A DNA stretch of 64,000 nt from Clytia hemisphaerica. Lineage: Eukaryota; Cnidaria; Hydrozoa; Leptothecata; Clytiidae. The stretch is from NCBI GenBank assembly GCA_902728285.1, contig CACVBU010001153.1, positions 1,867,278-1,931,277 of the forward strand, given 5' to 3'. Positions 1 through 11,746 of the stretch are shown here, piece after piece. How positions within the stretch are numbered: the first letter of the stretch is position 1; each line of letters opens with the position of its first letter. Both the position numbers and the translations under genes were made by a program. The notes beneath the pieces are model-generated. The model saw nothing but the letters and a program-made list of their open reading frames with translations. It ran no database searches and had not been told where the DNA came from.

Positions 1-1174
1 GACGTCGTATTTGGGCGATTAGCCTGGTATAGCGCATTTATAGTGAACTCTGTTAGCTCATAAAAAAACGTAAGAAAACTTTAGATGATGATAAAAAAGC
101 ATTAAATCTAGTACAGATGATGATCCTTAGAGAATCCAAACCCTAATTTAAAACAGTAACACCTGATTATGTCAACGCCTGGCCACCCGGTAGAGGACGT
201 CATTAGGTGGCAGCACAAAAAGTAGAAATTCTGATTAAAATTAAGGTGTAAAACATGCCTACAAGCATTTTGATGACGTCATCGTAAGCCTTTCCAGACA
301 AAACTGAAACAGCTTGTAAAGAACAAGTTGACCAAATTTGATGTTTTATTCATATGAAAATTCAATATTCTTTCTCATTTTGATGATCAAATTGATTCAA
401 AAACTTTAAAAAAAATCTTACAAAATAGAAAAGCTTAGATTTTGGTAACTTACAAGGCAAATATTTTACAGTGTTGCCCCTAAAGTTACACATTGTATAA
501 CGGCTTAAATCTCTTCGGATGTTTGAAACGTTTTAACGTTAAATGTAAACGCAACAATCAGAAGGGGAGTCAAATTCCGATACGAGTCCATAATATATAA
601 AACATCAAATTTAGTAGTTCCAAACTTACGAGCTTTTTTAGTTTTTGCTAGAAAGGCAGGCTCACAATGACGTTATCAAAAAAAACTTTACTTAAGTTTG
701 GAAGAATTGGCGAGAAATTATTTGGTGAAAAATCAAAAAGTAAGTAAGTAAGTTTACTTTTGGTAAGGCTGAGCTGAGCTGAGTAAACATCTGTTAAGGA
801 GCCGATAATTTAAAGTCCGTTCATTTTCCTTTCGACAACGACTTTCAAGTGCAGCTATATCGGATTATGGCCATGTCCAGGCGTTACGGTTTCGTATCGC
901 TCCGATATGGCTTCCGTTACGAATCGAGTGTTTTCATAATGGTTTCGGAACGTTTCGGAGCAAGAAAACGGAGCAGTTTCGTATGAAAATAGTGTAGCGA
1001 AACCGTTTCGATCCGTTTTGCTTTGTAAAGTCTTCTTTTTTGAAGTTTCGAATTTTGACGTTCACACTTGTTTTGGAACCATTTCCTTTCGGAACGGAAC
1101 AGAACCGTAACGTCTGAAAAGGCCCATAGCTGTAGTTGCAATGAAAAACTGAATCAGAAGGGGATATTTTCTAC
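1..1174. other. Non-coding, no exon recognised
   Basis: Low-complexity AT-rich sequence beyond the last exon I can place for the coiled-coil gene. Short ORFs here have no motif or coding signature. The next exons of that gene probably lie here or beyond the left edge, but I found no convincing acceptor in the phase needed (phase 2). Confidence 0.4.
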
Positions 1175-4100
1175 CTCTGAGATTTCTCCTTCAAATTGAT
1201 TGATTCGTCTTGGAAAGATGATTTGCACTGCAAAAGACAAAACGATCAGACATTACCGAAAAGACATTTTGAGGCAACATTTCAAGGGAGTCACTAAAAT
1301 AATCCTTTGAAATAATTACCGGCTTATCAGTATTGTGGGTTCTGATTTATGTGCACAAAATGTTTAGGAGGTTTCAAAGGGGCAAAAATCTGCAGAAATA
1401 TATAATCAATGTAAAGTTTTGAAAGTTGCAGAACTTTAAATCTGCAATCTTAACATCCACAGACATTGTGTTTTATATTTTAATAACTTTTTCTGTGCCT
1501 TCAGGTAGACAATTGTTGATTTAAAGTGATTTGAACTCTAAAATTTGGACTAAGTAAATGCTTCTACCTCGTTCAATTGATCAGTAAGGAAAGTCTTCTC
1601 TGTCGACCACGTTTGTTTTGCTTCACTGAACTCTCCATTCAAACCTTCGTATTTGTTCTTCCAATGTTCGAGTTCTGAAGCAAAGGACTCTTTATCACCC
1701 AAAACCTGCTTGAACCTTATAGAAAAAAAAACAAAGTAAGCGACATTAACTGCAGTTCGTATTTTTTAAGGGTTCGACCTATTTGCCACGGAAAAAAATG
1801 AATATTGGAAGCAACCACAGAGTTTACATTCACAATTAGCTTTATTTTCTGAAAAATATCAGAGTTATAAGTGATATGTATTTACTTTGAGTTGAAAAAT
1901 GTATAATAATTATGAAAAACATCTTTGAAATATATATTTTAATTATTCAACTGTGCTATTTAATGAAATCTAGTTCAAAATCGAACTTTTAATAAACTTG
2001 AATAAACTCTGGCAACTAGGTCGCCATCTCTCTTGTCGGCATAAAACAGTAGATAGAGATGCTCTCTTCGTCTAACTGGCAAAATAACGCGCCATCTTTG
2101 GTGAGTAGACCACAATAGTAGACCTCAGTTCAGTACCAGCAATTTGCTCAATCACAACAAATAAATAACTGACATGGCGGGAAACGGCAAGAGAATAGTT
2201 TTGTTTGATCAAATTGCCTGGAAAAGACTTATACAGGTGACATAGATGGATATTTTGCTACAACCTGGGGCAGAGTAGCTCTCTAGTGTTTTAGATCAGA
2301 TTTTTGTTGATGAAACATAGATTTCACTTTTGCTTAAAATATGAAAGATGCTTTTACCTCGGCATAGTGAATGCCATTAGGAGCCCCCTCCCCTCTAGGA
2401 GACCTCTACACACAGAAATAAAAAAAAACACACACTTCCCAAAACGTTAACCTTTTTGGAATTTTCTGAAAGCTTAGGTAAAACAAGAGGGGAGGAACCA
2501 TGCTCAGCCTAAATGAACGATCTCCATCACAACAATGGTTTGCAAATCGGGTGAGTTTAGAGAGTGGCAAAATGAAAATGAAAAGAATCCGCCATCATAC
2601 CTCAATTCCCTTAATTTTTGCGCGCTTTTTATTTTTCGCGCCTTTTAATTTTCGCGCAGCTCGTAAAATAGAATATTCGCGCATCCTTTAAATTTCGCGC
2701 ATCTTGCAATTTCTGGGATATTTTCTGAGTGTTTTTAACGATTTTAATTGAGTTTTACTCACTTTCAGCATGTATTCAAGCTAGATTTTACATCCCAGAG
2801 GCATATTTACCATGAATCGAGGTCCCATTTTATCAAAAAAGTCCTAAGACGAGATTTCCACACGTTTAAAACAATTACTAGTTCACGCACCCTTAGCTTT
2901 AATTTTCCCACGACCAAGTGCGCGAAAATAAAAGGCGCGCGAAAATTAATGGAATTAAGGTAATAAAAAATATTGTGATCAATTCTTTTTGGGCTGAGCT
3001 GAGCCCTAATGACTGATTTGAAATCTTAAAATATTCGATTTTCATTGCTTCCTGAAGATCTATCTATAGGATTTCTAAAATGTTAATGAAGCTTTCAATA
3101 TTCCTATAGCTGTAAAGTCAAAGAACTCATTCTTCAAAGGTTTAATGTATCATTAAGCTGTTCACAATCCCCTCTGATATGTTTTGATATAGGGGCTGGG
3201 TATCGTGTATAAAATTTTCGTCCGAGAATTACCCCCTTCTTTGTGTTTTTGAATTTTAGAAACTTGATTAGCTTGATTCGTAAGTGAGAGATCTTTAAAT
3301 TTCATTAAATTTTACTTAAAAATTTGAATAGCTAGAGGTTTTAATATAATTAGTGGTTTCTGAAGCTTTTTGAGAACATTAAAATAGGTTACTCGGACGG
3401 GAAAAATCAATTATGGGGATAAGTGCAGCTTAATCTATCACCAACTAATTGTAAGTAAAAAGGTTTGTGGAGATGTCACTCACTTTCGCCTCAGTTGGTC
3501 AGCTTCTTCCACATCAACTGCATGCTTGGAGGAGTTCAGCCTCCGTTGTGTTTCGGATTCGATTTGTTTTTTCTTGTCCTCAAACTCATATTGTTTCAAC
3601 TCATTCTCTAACCGTACCACTTTGGACTTGGTGGCTAACATCTCAGCACGTTCGTTCTGTGTAAGTTTGGATGTCTCGTTGTGTAAAGGACGCTTTCTAG
3701 TGCTGGAGTCTAGTGACTTGGTTCGGTTTAGAGATGAGAAAAGATCTGAAGAAGATGTGTCTGAAATGAAGAAAGAAAAACAAAGTTAGAGTAAAAGGGA
3801 AAATGGCAACCCAACAATTCTGATACAGAAAACACCTAGGTTACTCACTTTCACCTGACAATTTCAATTTGTTACTAAAAAAGCTTTGGTTCCGGTAAAA
3901 ACAAACAGATTTTCATGCTCAGGAGGAGCGTCACAAAATGAATTAAGTACACTCTGTACATTCATAATCATAATCATAATCAAATTTAAAACATCTCTAG
4001 AATTGTGTCCATGCTAATTTTGGACTGAAAAAGACGATATATTTTTCTCTGAAAAGTTGACTTCAGCATTATCACTAGCAAGTACTACAATCGAAAAGTC

Positions 4101-4471
4101 GCAAATAGAATAGACGTTACTCTAACGCGTGGTAAAGGCTAAAATACACAAATTTTCCTGCACTTTAATTCTGAGATTTATAAAATTATTGTAATGGCAT
4201 TAAGCAGTAAATGTTCACAAAACAACAAAATTGCAATATTATTGAGTATTTCATCTCTTTTGATTGCAAATTCCATTGTTAAAATAAGATCCTAGATTGT
4301 CTTTCACCTTTCTTGGGAGAAAATAGATCAAGGTTGAAACCGGTGTCATTTTTCGATGAGGATTTGCTGACAAAGCGTTTATAGTCTTTGACCATTCGGA
4401 TAACTGAAGTGATGTCATCTGAACTTGATGGGCTGTCCGATAAATTCATTTTTTTTTCTTTATTTAGTCTC
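1175..4471 (-). CDS. Coiled-coil protein, probably MAD1-like (5' part)
   Basis: Four exons join with matching phases: 4308-4471 (ATG at 4447-4449), 3484-3760, 1568-1715 and 1175-1227. Donors are GTGAAAG, GTGAGTG, GTAGAAG and GTAGAAA. The roughly 207 residues read so far start with an acidic Ser-rich N-terminus (MNLSDSPSSSDD), followed by a basic segment (RKRPLHNE) and then continuous charged heptads that should form a coiled coil (LENELKQYEFEDKKKQIE). The ERAE..KS pattern before the coil, and the overall layout, resemble the N-terminus of spindle-checkpoint protein MAD1, which holds MAD2 at unattached kinetochores. That assignment is from remembered family features and is tentative; any long coiled-coil protein could look similar. 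The exon structure itself is well supported. The 3' part, including the MAD2-binding region and RWD-like C-terminus that would settle identity, is not seen. A MITE sits in the intron between 1715 and 3484. Confidence 0.72.
2599..2961. mobile_element. MITE with ACCTTAA ends and GCGCG motifs
   Basis: Imperfect terminal inverted repeats of about 40 bp begin ACCTCAATTCCCTTAATTTT on the left and ACCTTAATTCCATTAATTTT on the right (reverse complement). The subterminal regions repeat TTTTCGCGC-like motifs in both orientations. There is no coding capacity. It lies in an intron of the coiled-coil gene. Ends and motif resemble the elements at 27235 and 25375, suggesting one superfamily of non-autonomous elements. 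Confidence 0.75.
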
Positions 4472-4473
4472 CT
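4472..4473 (-). other. 3' splice acceptor just before MAD1-like start codon
   Basis: Reading on the minus strand, a T-rich tract ending TTTTCTTTACAG precedes the exon, and the start codon follows after only 22 nt. It could receive a 5'-UTR intron or a trans-spliced leader. Two other genes in the window have the same arrangement. Confidence 0.6.
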
Positions 4474-4608
4474 GTAAAGAAAACAGATGAAAGAAAGTTT
4501 AGCTCTGTGCTTCATCGCTCTCTCAGGAGGGGAGACAGACCAAGCGTGCACGTCTGGCTCTAGGACCTTATTAAACGAAAATAACCAAGATATTTTATTA
4601 GTTAACAA

Positions 4609-5781
4609 AAACTGAAAATTAAATAAGCTTTGAGGGTGAAAAAGAGTAAAAGAGTAGTATAGTAAAAACTCGCTTACACTATATTTAAAAAATGTTACGA
4701 TTGAAAGTCATCAACAGAAATAGTTTTCTCTAGAGAAAAATAATCTCAGAGTCCCCTTTTCTTTTTGGTTTTTGGTTTCTTTTTGGTTGACAAAAACTGA
4801 CGATATAAATCGGTTGAAAAGCTTCATTTTAGGTTTTATACTATTAGTTACAGTCTTGTCGAGGTGAAGTATTATATGTATGCAAGGTAATGAAAAACCA
4901 GCTAGCTTTAAACTCATTTTTCTGTATCTTTATAAAACACAATTCTGAGTTTTCAAAAACTTTAAAATATTCAAATTTGAACAAGACATTCAATTGAATG
5001 TGAGGATGGCAGATACGGTATCCCACCTCCACGTGATGTCTTTTGACCAATGAAAACACGAGAATCTTACTATTTAAGAAAAAAGTGAATTCATATTTCA
5101 TGCTTTCATGTGCATGTTTTTAATGCTCTCATTTTCTAACTTTTAATTGCAATATTTTTTAGAAATAGTGCATGCAGGGTTTTTCTTAGAAGTGACTGCT
5201 CAAGAACTGACTGGAATAATAACTGTTATCCTCATTCTTCAACTTAATTTCCTTCGACTAGACAGTCTAAAAAGTAATTTGTTTTTATTCAATCCGCCAA
5301 ATTCTTTTACATTTTTCACATTTAAACAATGTCAAGAAAAAACCAGAAAAAAAACCATAGATTTATTTCTCATTTTCTAAATTACAATGCTAAATTAATG
5401 CTAAAATAAAGTCAAGTGTTTATATATATTAAAATTTGAATGATTTTCTACTTACAAAGTAATGCAGTGATTTCAGTTTTAAACAAAATGCAAGGGTTAT
5501 AATAGAATACATTATAAAATTAAAGAATAAAAAAGCAATAATTTAAAAAGTCCTCAGTCTTGATAAAATTCAAAATTTGAAACCTTGTATAAATAATGCT
5601 ACAAACTGAAGTAGTTGAAATTTGAAATTTGTGACATTAGAATTTCATGAAGATTCTATTCATTTTAATTTGACAAGAATAATCCTAGTAAACAAAATAA
5701 GAGGCTAAGAAAGAAAAATCTAAGGATTTTAAAATCAAGTTAACAGATAATTTTTCTCAAATTTGAAAGTGTACTTTAAAA
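4609..5781. other. Intergenic, nothing recognised
   Basis: AT-rich spacer between the ENDOV stop codon and the first coding exon of the coiled-coil gene. No coding exon, tRNA or inverted-repeat element was recognised. The ENDOV 3' UTR must lie at the right end, but no clear AATAAA was seen there. Confidence 0.4.
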
Positions 5782-6804
5782 TCAGACAGTGTTGTTATAT
5801 TTCTCAGCCTTTCGTTTTTCCACAGCTTCAGAGAGTTCAAGAAATCGTTTGTTGAGAACTGCATGTTCTTGTTGTCCTTCTTTGACATGATTTTCATAAT
5901 ACATTCGAATATGCTCACGGGAATATTGATCAGCTAAGCGAACAGGCTCAGGTATGCGATATAAACAGCAATTATTTACGAGGCGAACAGCTGTTTTCAG
6001 TGTAATTCTATTTCCAACTGAGATGAAGACAGGATTAGAGCTATGATCAGTGCTTCGTAAAGCAGTACCATAAACAAAATTGGACTCACCAACCAAATCA
6101 TAAGTATCGCCTTTCCTTAGAAGCCTACTTTTAAATGCATTTTTCATGACTACACTTTTCTCAAGGCCATCAACATGAAACAGCTTTTTAGCAATTCCAA
6201 CAGTGGGTACATTCAAAACAACTCCAAGATGGCATGCTAGGCCAAATTTCATTGGGTGTAATAGACCATTTCCATCGACAAAAATAATTTGCGGATAGAG
6301 CTCTGGGTTTTGCTGTAGCAATTCCTCGCATAATTTCTGAATTGGCTCAACTTCACGAAAAGCTAAGTAGCCTGGAATATAAATAGATGTCAAATGTACC
6401 ATTTCACATTTCCTGTACTTCAGTTTTAAGTCAGGATAAGATAGAACAACAAGACATACACATGCACTGACCAGATCATTCTTATCCTTAGGGAAAGAAA
6501 TATCAACACCTCCTACCAGATGGACTTTCTCTAGAAATTTGGCATCTTCTGTAAATAACATTCTGGATTTGAGAAATCTTTGTTCTGCTTTCCATTTATT
6601 GATCAGCAAATCACATTCACGGTCAATACTTGCCAAAATATCTGCCACGCTTTCTTCCTCAGACTGGAGAAGTGTTCTATTTATATCATTTATGGAGATT
6701 TCAAAAAATTCATCCTTCTCTTCATGATTGGTGTATGTGTAATTCAAGTCCTCATGGACTCCATTGCCAAAAAAATTCCCCATAAGTGCCCATAACATGA
6801 ACAT
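5782..6804 (-). CDS. ENDOV: Endonuclease V, intronless
   Basis: A single ORF of 340 residues. In animals, endonuclease V cleaves inosine-containing RNA (and DNA in bacteria) at the second phosphodiester 3' of inosine. The conserved family blocks appear in order: VGGVDISF (catalytic Asp, about residue 100), the YIPGYLAFRE block (substrate-binding Tyr, catalytic Glu), IFVDGNGLLHP (catalytic Asp), VGIAKKLF, and PVFISVGNR near residue 260. An acidic extension of about 70 residues precedes the nuclease core, so the protein exceeds the roughly 280-residue human enzyme; a start at Met8 is also possible. A minimal upstream ORF (ATG GAA TAA) lies at 6823-6831. The absence of introns is notable because vertebrate ENDOV has several. 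The gene lies head to tail 390 bp downstream of NHP2, and a strong acceptor ends at 6845, 40 nt before the ATG. No lesions are seen, so it looks functional rather than a dead retrocopy. Confidence 0.95.
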   Translation of the reverse strand: MFMLWALMGNFFGNGVHEDLNYTYTNHEEKDEFFEISINDINRTLLQSEEESVADILASIDRECDLLINKWKAEQRFLKSRMLFTEDAKFLEKVHLVGGVDISFPKDKNDLVSACVCLVVLSYPDLKLKYRKCEMVHLTSIYIPGYLAFREVEPIQKLCEELLQQNPELYPQIIFVDGNGLLHPMKFGLACHLGVVLNVPTVGIAKKLFHVDGLEKSVVMKNAFKSRLLRKGDTYDLVGESNFVYGTALRSTDHSSNPVFISVGNRITLKTAVRLVNNCCLYRIPEPVRLADQYSREHIRMYYENHVKEGQQEHAVLNKRFLELSEAVEKRKAEKYNNTV

Positions 6805-6844
6805 GTTATTTTGACGTTTGTTTTATTCCATTTTGTGTTTCAGC

Positions 6845-6846
6845 CT
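6845..6846 (-). other. 3' splice acceptor before ENDOV start
   Basis: On the minus strand the tract CCTGTTTATTTCTCATTCCAG ends here, followed by a 40-nt leader and the ENDOV ATG. It is a strong polypyrimidine-AG acceptor. It lies about 85 nt downstream of an ATTAAA that could end the upstream NHP2 message, as in trans-spliced operons. Confidence 0.65.
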
Positions 6847-6928
6847 GGAATGAGAAATAAACAGGCTAGAATAATAGTTTGTAGTAAAGGAGTCTATATA
6901 TAAGGAGTTAGACAAGGTAGTTCACAGC

Positions 6929-6934
6929 TTTAAT
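6929..6934 (-). promoter_or_regulatory. Possible NHP2 polyadenylation signal ATTAAA
   Basis: ATTAAA on the minus strand about 260 nt after the NHP2 stop codon, the best poly(A) hexamer seen between NHP2 and ENDOV. It is a single short motif in AT-rich DNA, so it is only suggestive. Confidence 0.4.
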
Positions 6935-7195
6935 AATTGGTGGGCTTGAAAACAATGATCTATCATTTTGAGGACAATAAAAATTTATCCTATGAATCCT
7001 ATGAAAGAAGCAAAGGATGAGCAATTAAGTTGTTGTGGGATTTACATAAATACAAAAAAACGAATTTTGCTCATGAAAAGAATGAACGAAAACATTTTCA
7101 AAACCACAATTTTTCATAAAAGTATACCCTAAGTAAAAATATTAAAAAGCAATCGTTCTGATAATATAAAAGTACCCCTCCCATCAAATTACATC

Positions 7196-7666
7196 TCAAA
7201 TTGGGAGTGGGAAACTTTTCAGTGTTTCTTTTAGTTCTGAGTACAAGTCTTCGTAGTCTTCGTCTTTTTTGATCATGACAACACAAGTCGCACGTTTTGT
7301 TTGACTTGCAAGACCAAGGTCAATCCTGGCCGGAACATAACAATATGGAATATTGCTTTCCTCGCACAAAATTGGCATATGTGAATATACATCAAGCGGA
7401 GAAACATCTCCAGCCAAAATGACCAGTCCCTTTTCCTTTTTGCGCAAAGCTTTCCCGACTTCTTTGACACCACGTCTCAACTTTTTCTTATTAGCTGCTT
7501 TCTTGACAACTTTGTAGATGCGTTTTGTGACTTTTTTGTTTGCTAATGGTTTAGAGATCAAGTTCAGCATGGGCAAAAGTTCATCATAACTTGGTCGCTC
7601 AACTTTGATTTCTGACAGTGTGATATCTCCATTACTCTCATCAGCTGTGCTTTCTTTTTTACCCAT
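7196..7666 (-). CDS. NHP2: H/ACA snoRNP subunit NHP2, intronless
   Basis: A complete 156-residue ORF, close to the usual length of about 153. NHP2 is the L7Ae-family core protein of H/ACA ribonucleoproteins, which guide rRNA pseudouridylation in the nucleolus and form part of metazoan telomerase. Family blocks are clear: PLANKKVTKRIYK, LRRGVKEVGKALRKKEKG, LVILAGDVSPLDVYSH, ESNIPYCYVPARIDLG and KRATCVVM. The L7Ae/NHP2 fold spans about residues 40-150, and the C-terminus keeps the SFPLPI ending seen in the family. The acidic N-terminal 25 residues are variable, as usual. It has no introns, unlike the vertebrate gene. A splice acceptor lies 27 nt before the ATG and ENDOV follows in the same orientation, so the two may be co-transcribed. 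Confidence 0.97.
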   Translation of the reverse strand: MGKKESTADESNGDITLSEIKVERPSYDELLPMLNLISKPLANKKVTKRIYKVVKKAANKKKLRRGVKEVGKALRKKEKGLVILAGDVSPLDVYSHMPILCEESNIPYCYVPARIDLGLASQTKRATCVVMIKKDEDYEDLYSELKETLKSFPLPI

Positions 7667-7693
7667 TTTTTATGTTGTTATTTGTTGTGCAAG

Positions 7694-7695
7694 CT
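7694..7695 (-). other. 3' splice acceptor before NHP2 start
   Basis: The minus-strand tract TGTTGATTATGTTTTAG ends here, leaving a leader of only 27 nt before the NHP2 start codon. It fits a 5'-UTR intron or trans-splicing of a leader. Confidence 0.55.
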
Positions 7696-7699
7696 AAAA

Positions 7700-10600
7700 C
7701 ATAATCAACAATTACAAAGTATCTGAATTTTCGATGGAGAATGAAGCACTCTTAATTAGGTATATCATACAAAAACAGTCTGCCTAACCATAATAAAACT
7801 AGATTAGAGAGAAATTCTTTACCAGTTTTATTGCAAAAGGGAACTTTATGAGCAAAGCAGTTTTGCTACATTGTATGGTCGCACTTTTAACAACATAAGC
7901 GAAAATTTTAAAATAAGGCAAATGTGACCTTCCATATGAAAAGGATCACTATCGTTTTCTACAGAAAGGTGTATCCATAGCAAAATTATCAATAGCTTGA
8001 TCGATTTTATTGTAACTTTAGATTCTTCATCGATGGTTAGTATCGCTAAGGAAGTTCTATCAATAATTCTATCGCTATAAAGGATTATCGATAAAATCTA
8101 TCTTTGGAAAGTCTTTATTGATAAAGTTTTATTGTTAAAAAATCATATCAGTAAATTCTATCGCTAAAAGCAATGAGGCTTTCTTGCTGAAAATGTAAAA
8201 TTTGCGTTTCTATTTGATTGGTATTATTTCTGAAATTAGTCTAAAAACAAGTTGATAAAATCAAACAATCGTGAAAACTACGAGGAAAGCGGGTTGTTAA
8301 ACTAAGCATAAAAGACGTTTGTAAAAGTTACCAAGAAATCGAGTTGACCAGAGTTGACCAAGCAAGGCCCTTTTTTCACTTCAGAATGAAGTATTTTTCA
8401 AAGATTTCTTTAAGACTGGGGCGTTTTCCACTGAGGCCTAGGAAGATTTTTTAGAACTCAACAAGACATCATAGTTAGACCCATATCATTATTCATGCCC
8501 CTGTTTCATACACAATGTCTAAGTAGAAGAAGGAATAGGAGTTAGTAAGTTATTTTGTCTTCTCCTTATTTCCTTCTGCTGTTGTTTATGAGTGGATAAA
8601 ATTAAATATTGGGTGCATCTTTTCTCTTATCCACAATCACGAAACATTACTGTGTTTAATTTGGATTTTATGGGTTTTTTCCCAGTTGAAAGAAACTCAA
8701 CTTTGACCCCTTTCCTGTGTGAACTGGAATTTAATCAGCTCATTATCTGCGTACATAAAATTTCGATTTTGATTGCTGTAATTTTCGTTTAAGTTCCCAT
8801 TCGGGACATTAGGTACCGTTTTAAATCCAGGTCTAACTGCTGTCTTTCTTGCCTTTCAATGGCAAATTGGCCTCTTTAGAGAATACAGCAATCAAACACA
8901 GATGAAACCCAATTGAACACTACCCAGTATTTTGATGTTCTATTGAGATTCAATTGCGTTTGACAATGGAATTTCAGTTGTTCGATTGCGCTTGATTTGG
9001 TTTGATTATCAATTCCATTTGATTGTCTGGGCATACAGTATTTTCTTACTAAAACTAAATTTCACCATGGCTTTTTTTTCTCCTGTATTTTTGCATATAT
9101 ACTGTAAGATTACGGATGGAAAGGCAAGAAAGGTCTATTGATTTGTCTTCTACAAGACAGCTGTTGCCTTGAAACAAAATAACTCATCCCATTTTTGCTG
9201 CTTGGAGTATTAATTAATTTATGCTGTTATTGGTGATTAGTTGTTCAACAGTGTCTCGTTTTCCTAAAGGTCTACAGCATATTTTCAATACATCTTTCCT
9301 GTAACTCGCAAAAAACATATGCGAGCCCATGGACTTGATGCAGCGTTTGCTCTCAAGAGTTAAACAAAAACCTGTTTTTACCTGTATTTCCTTAAGGAAA
9401 AGTTTTTTTAGCTTTTCTTAAGTTCTGTCAATCGAAATCCTCTCAAATTTTAAGTACGTTCTTTCTATTCATGATATTATACCACAATGAAGATTTTTTC
9501 CCAAAAAAAATATCACTGTCAAAAGTTAGAAGCTGAAAACCCAACTTCCCTTTAACCTTGCAAGCAAAAACATGTACCTTTACTTCTCAAACAATTTTAT
9601 ACACAACGGTGGAGTGAACATAAAACCCCTGGAAATCTTTAGGTTTTGATAAGCAAGATACTTACATACTTATTGTTTACTTTTCAGGTATTCATCCAAT
9701 CAGAATTCACGCTCAGAAACTTTCAACTAATAAAAATTCAGTGATTTCCATATATTAGAACAGAAAGAAATGCCAATTTGTTAAAGATTTGTTTAAAGCC
9801 ACCTTATTTTTTGTTAAATATCCCCGGGGCTCAACGTCGAAAGGAAAATAACCATGTAGAACCGCCCTCGTAGTTTAATCCCGGGATTGAAAAAATCTGG
9901 AGAAAAACCTTTTCTGTACATAAAATGTAGCTGAGGAATTTTAAAACGCGGCATTTAAATTGAAACTAGATGGCGGAGAAGTTGTGATTGGAAGTTTTTC
10001 TATCTATCTATCGATCTCTGCCATGATCTGAGAAAAGGAAGTAACTACATTTTTCTTATTTTGAGATAATTGCATAAACAAGTTGACCTTATTCAAGATT
10101 AATGGATTTGTTTTAAGATCAAAACTTTTGCTGATTGTGAAAGACCAAACCCTAGAATAGTATAATTTTTAAAAGAAAGGAGTTAAAAAAGGAGTTTAAC
10201 ATCTTGATTTTGGAAAAACTTACACAAGTTTTACTCTACTCAAGCTCTTTCAAGCTAAAAATTTTAAAGTTACTTCTTTTTGTCAGAAATTAAACTGCAA
10301 AATAAAACTTTAGTCCAAAAAAATTGATAAAAAGAAGTCTTTTACTAGAAATCAACTACTGGAAAACACAAGCTGGACTCTTAGGAGTTGATTTTTGTCA
10401 AAAATTGATGGTTACTTCCTTTCGTCAGATCACGGCAGATCTGGGCGACTGGTGTTGCGTCGCTGTGGTTTGTGTGGTGTGTTTGGGGTATTATAAGGCT
10501 TAACACCCTGTCCCTTTTGTAGGGTGGACAGGCCAAAATCTTTCCCTCTATTTTTAGAAACCAAACAAATTTTATTTGAAAGTCCTTACCTTTGTGAGAA

Positions 10601-11729
10601 AAATGAGGGGTCATTTATTATAATTAATTTAGGGAAACCATCCAGGATCCTGCCATTCTATAAGCCAGAAAAAACTAAATGACACTTGTAAACTTAAGTT
10701 TCTTACTATTTTCCATCAAAAACAACCAAAAACATTGCTACTTCCCAAAGCTGGAGACCAAAACAAATTATCTTCCAAGATTATGGCGCCCTTTTAGATC
10801 TATTGTTATGGCCATCTAAAATGGTGGAAAGAGTTGCGGAAAGACAGGGGCGCCCGCTAGCTTCGAGGGTGGTAACGCCAAAACGCCCAATACGATCTTC
10901 CAACAAAAGGCGAGTTATTTACCGCGCGAGTTACGTCATACACTCCACTGCAGCACACAACGAACGGTGTTTCAGTGAATATCAATAATTATAAGAATAT
11001 TTTATGTGCTTAAATTCAGTAAACTTTGAGTTCTTCATTGAAGATTAAGAAGATAAGAAGATAAAAAATGCGCTGGATAATTTTCATTGTAACAGTTTGG
11101 TCAATCATAGCTGAAAGTTTGAAAAAGTTTTTCCGACGCAAAAAAAAATTTCAGCCAATTAAAAGCAGTGTGCTTATATTTACTATGTTTGCTACATCGT
11201 CTAGGCTAAAAAAAGTGCGAAAAGACACGACATCATTTTTTAATGAGTGTTGCTATGATTTTTTAGATTGTGGTAGCGTACAGGAACTCGCCAAATGTTC
11301 CTAACTGGAATTGGTTAAGTATTCCCAAAGTTATTCCATTTTCTAAACACAAAAAAATTACCTTTTCAAAGAATTGCTTCCTTACACCACGCCAGCAAGA
11401 AATAATTTTCGGAAGCACCAAAATCGTGCCAAAAATGGTAGATGAAATCTAGTCTTCCGTGTGGCGGGGTGTGGGGAGTTTTGCCGGTGCGGTCTGAAAA
11501 TCGGCCCGATGACTGTTAAACTTTAGCATATTGCTAATGAGCTGGAAATGATAGCTAAAAACAAATTTCACCACTAGAAAGCTGAAATGTTCAGCTTTCA
11601 GATGGTGTATGGCTTAAATGAAAAAATCCGCAATCTTGTTAAAAAATCGCAATTTCTTCTATTTTTCGAAATTCCAGACAGCCTGTAGATTTTCAAATAA
11701 AGCGTATTGTGATAAATTGTAGCCTAATA
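7700..11729. other. Intergenic, few recognisable features
   Basis: About 4 kb without a recognisable gene. Around 7970-8165 there are several scattered ATCGATAA/TCTATCGCTA motifs. The promoter region of NHP2 must lie at the left end. Short ORFs here (for example 10803-10988 and 11068-11304) show no family motif. Confidence 0.4.
10440..10530 (+). repeat. Dispersed repeat, related to 22690-22775
   Basis: This stretch and 22690-22775 share an interrupted match: GTGTTG, GTGG, TGTGGTG, GTTTGGGG, AGGCTTA and ACCCTGT occur in the same order and similar spacing. It looks like two old copies of one repeat, class unknown. Confidence 0.4.
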
Positions 11730-11746
11730 GACCTTTTTTCAAAGAG

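Noticed and set aside
917..1141. 74-codon minus ORF
   Set aside because: No family motif, no splice context and low-complexity composition.
10803..10988. 61-codon plus ORF
   Set aside because: Isolated and without coding signature; chance ORF.
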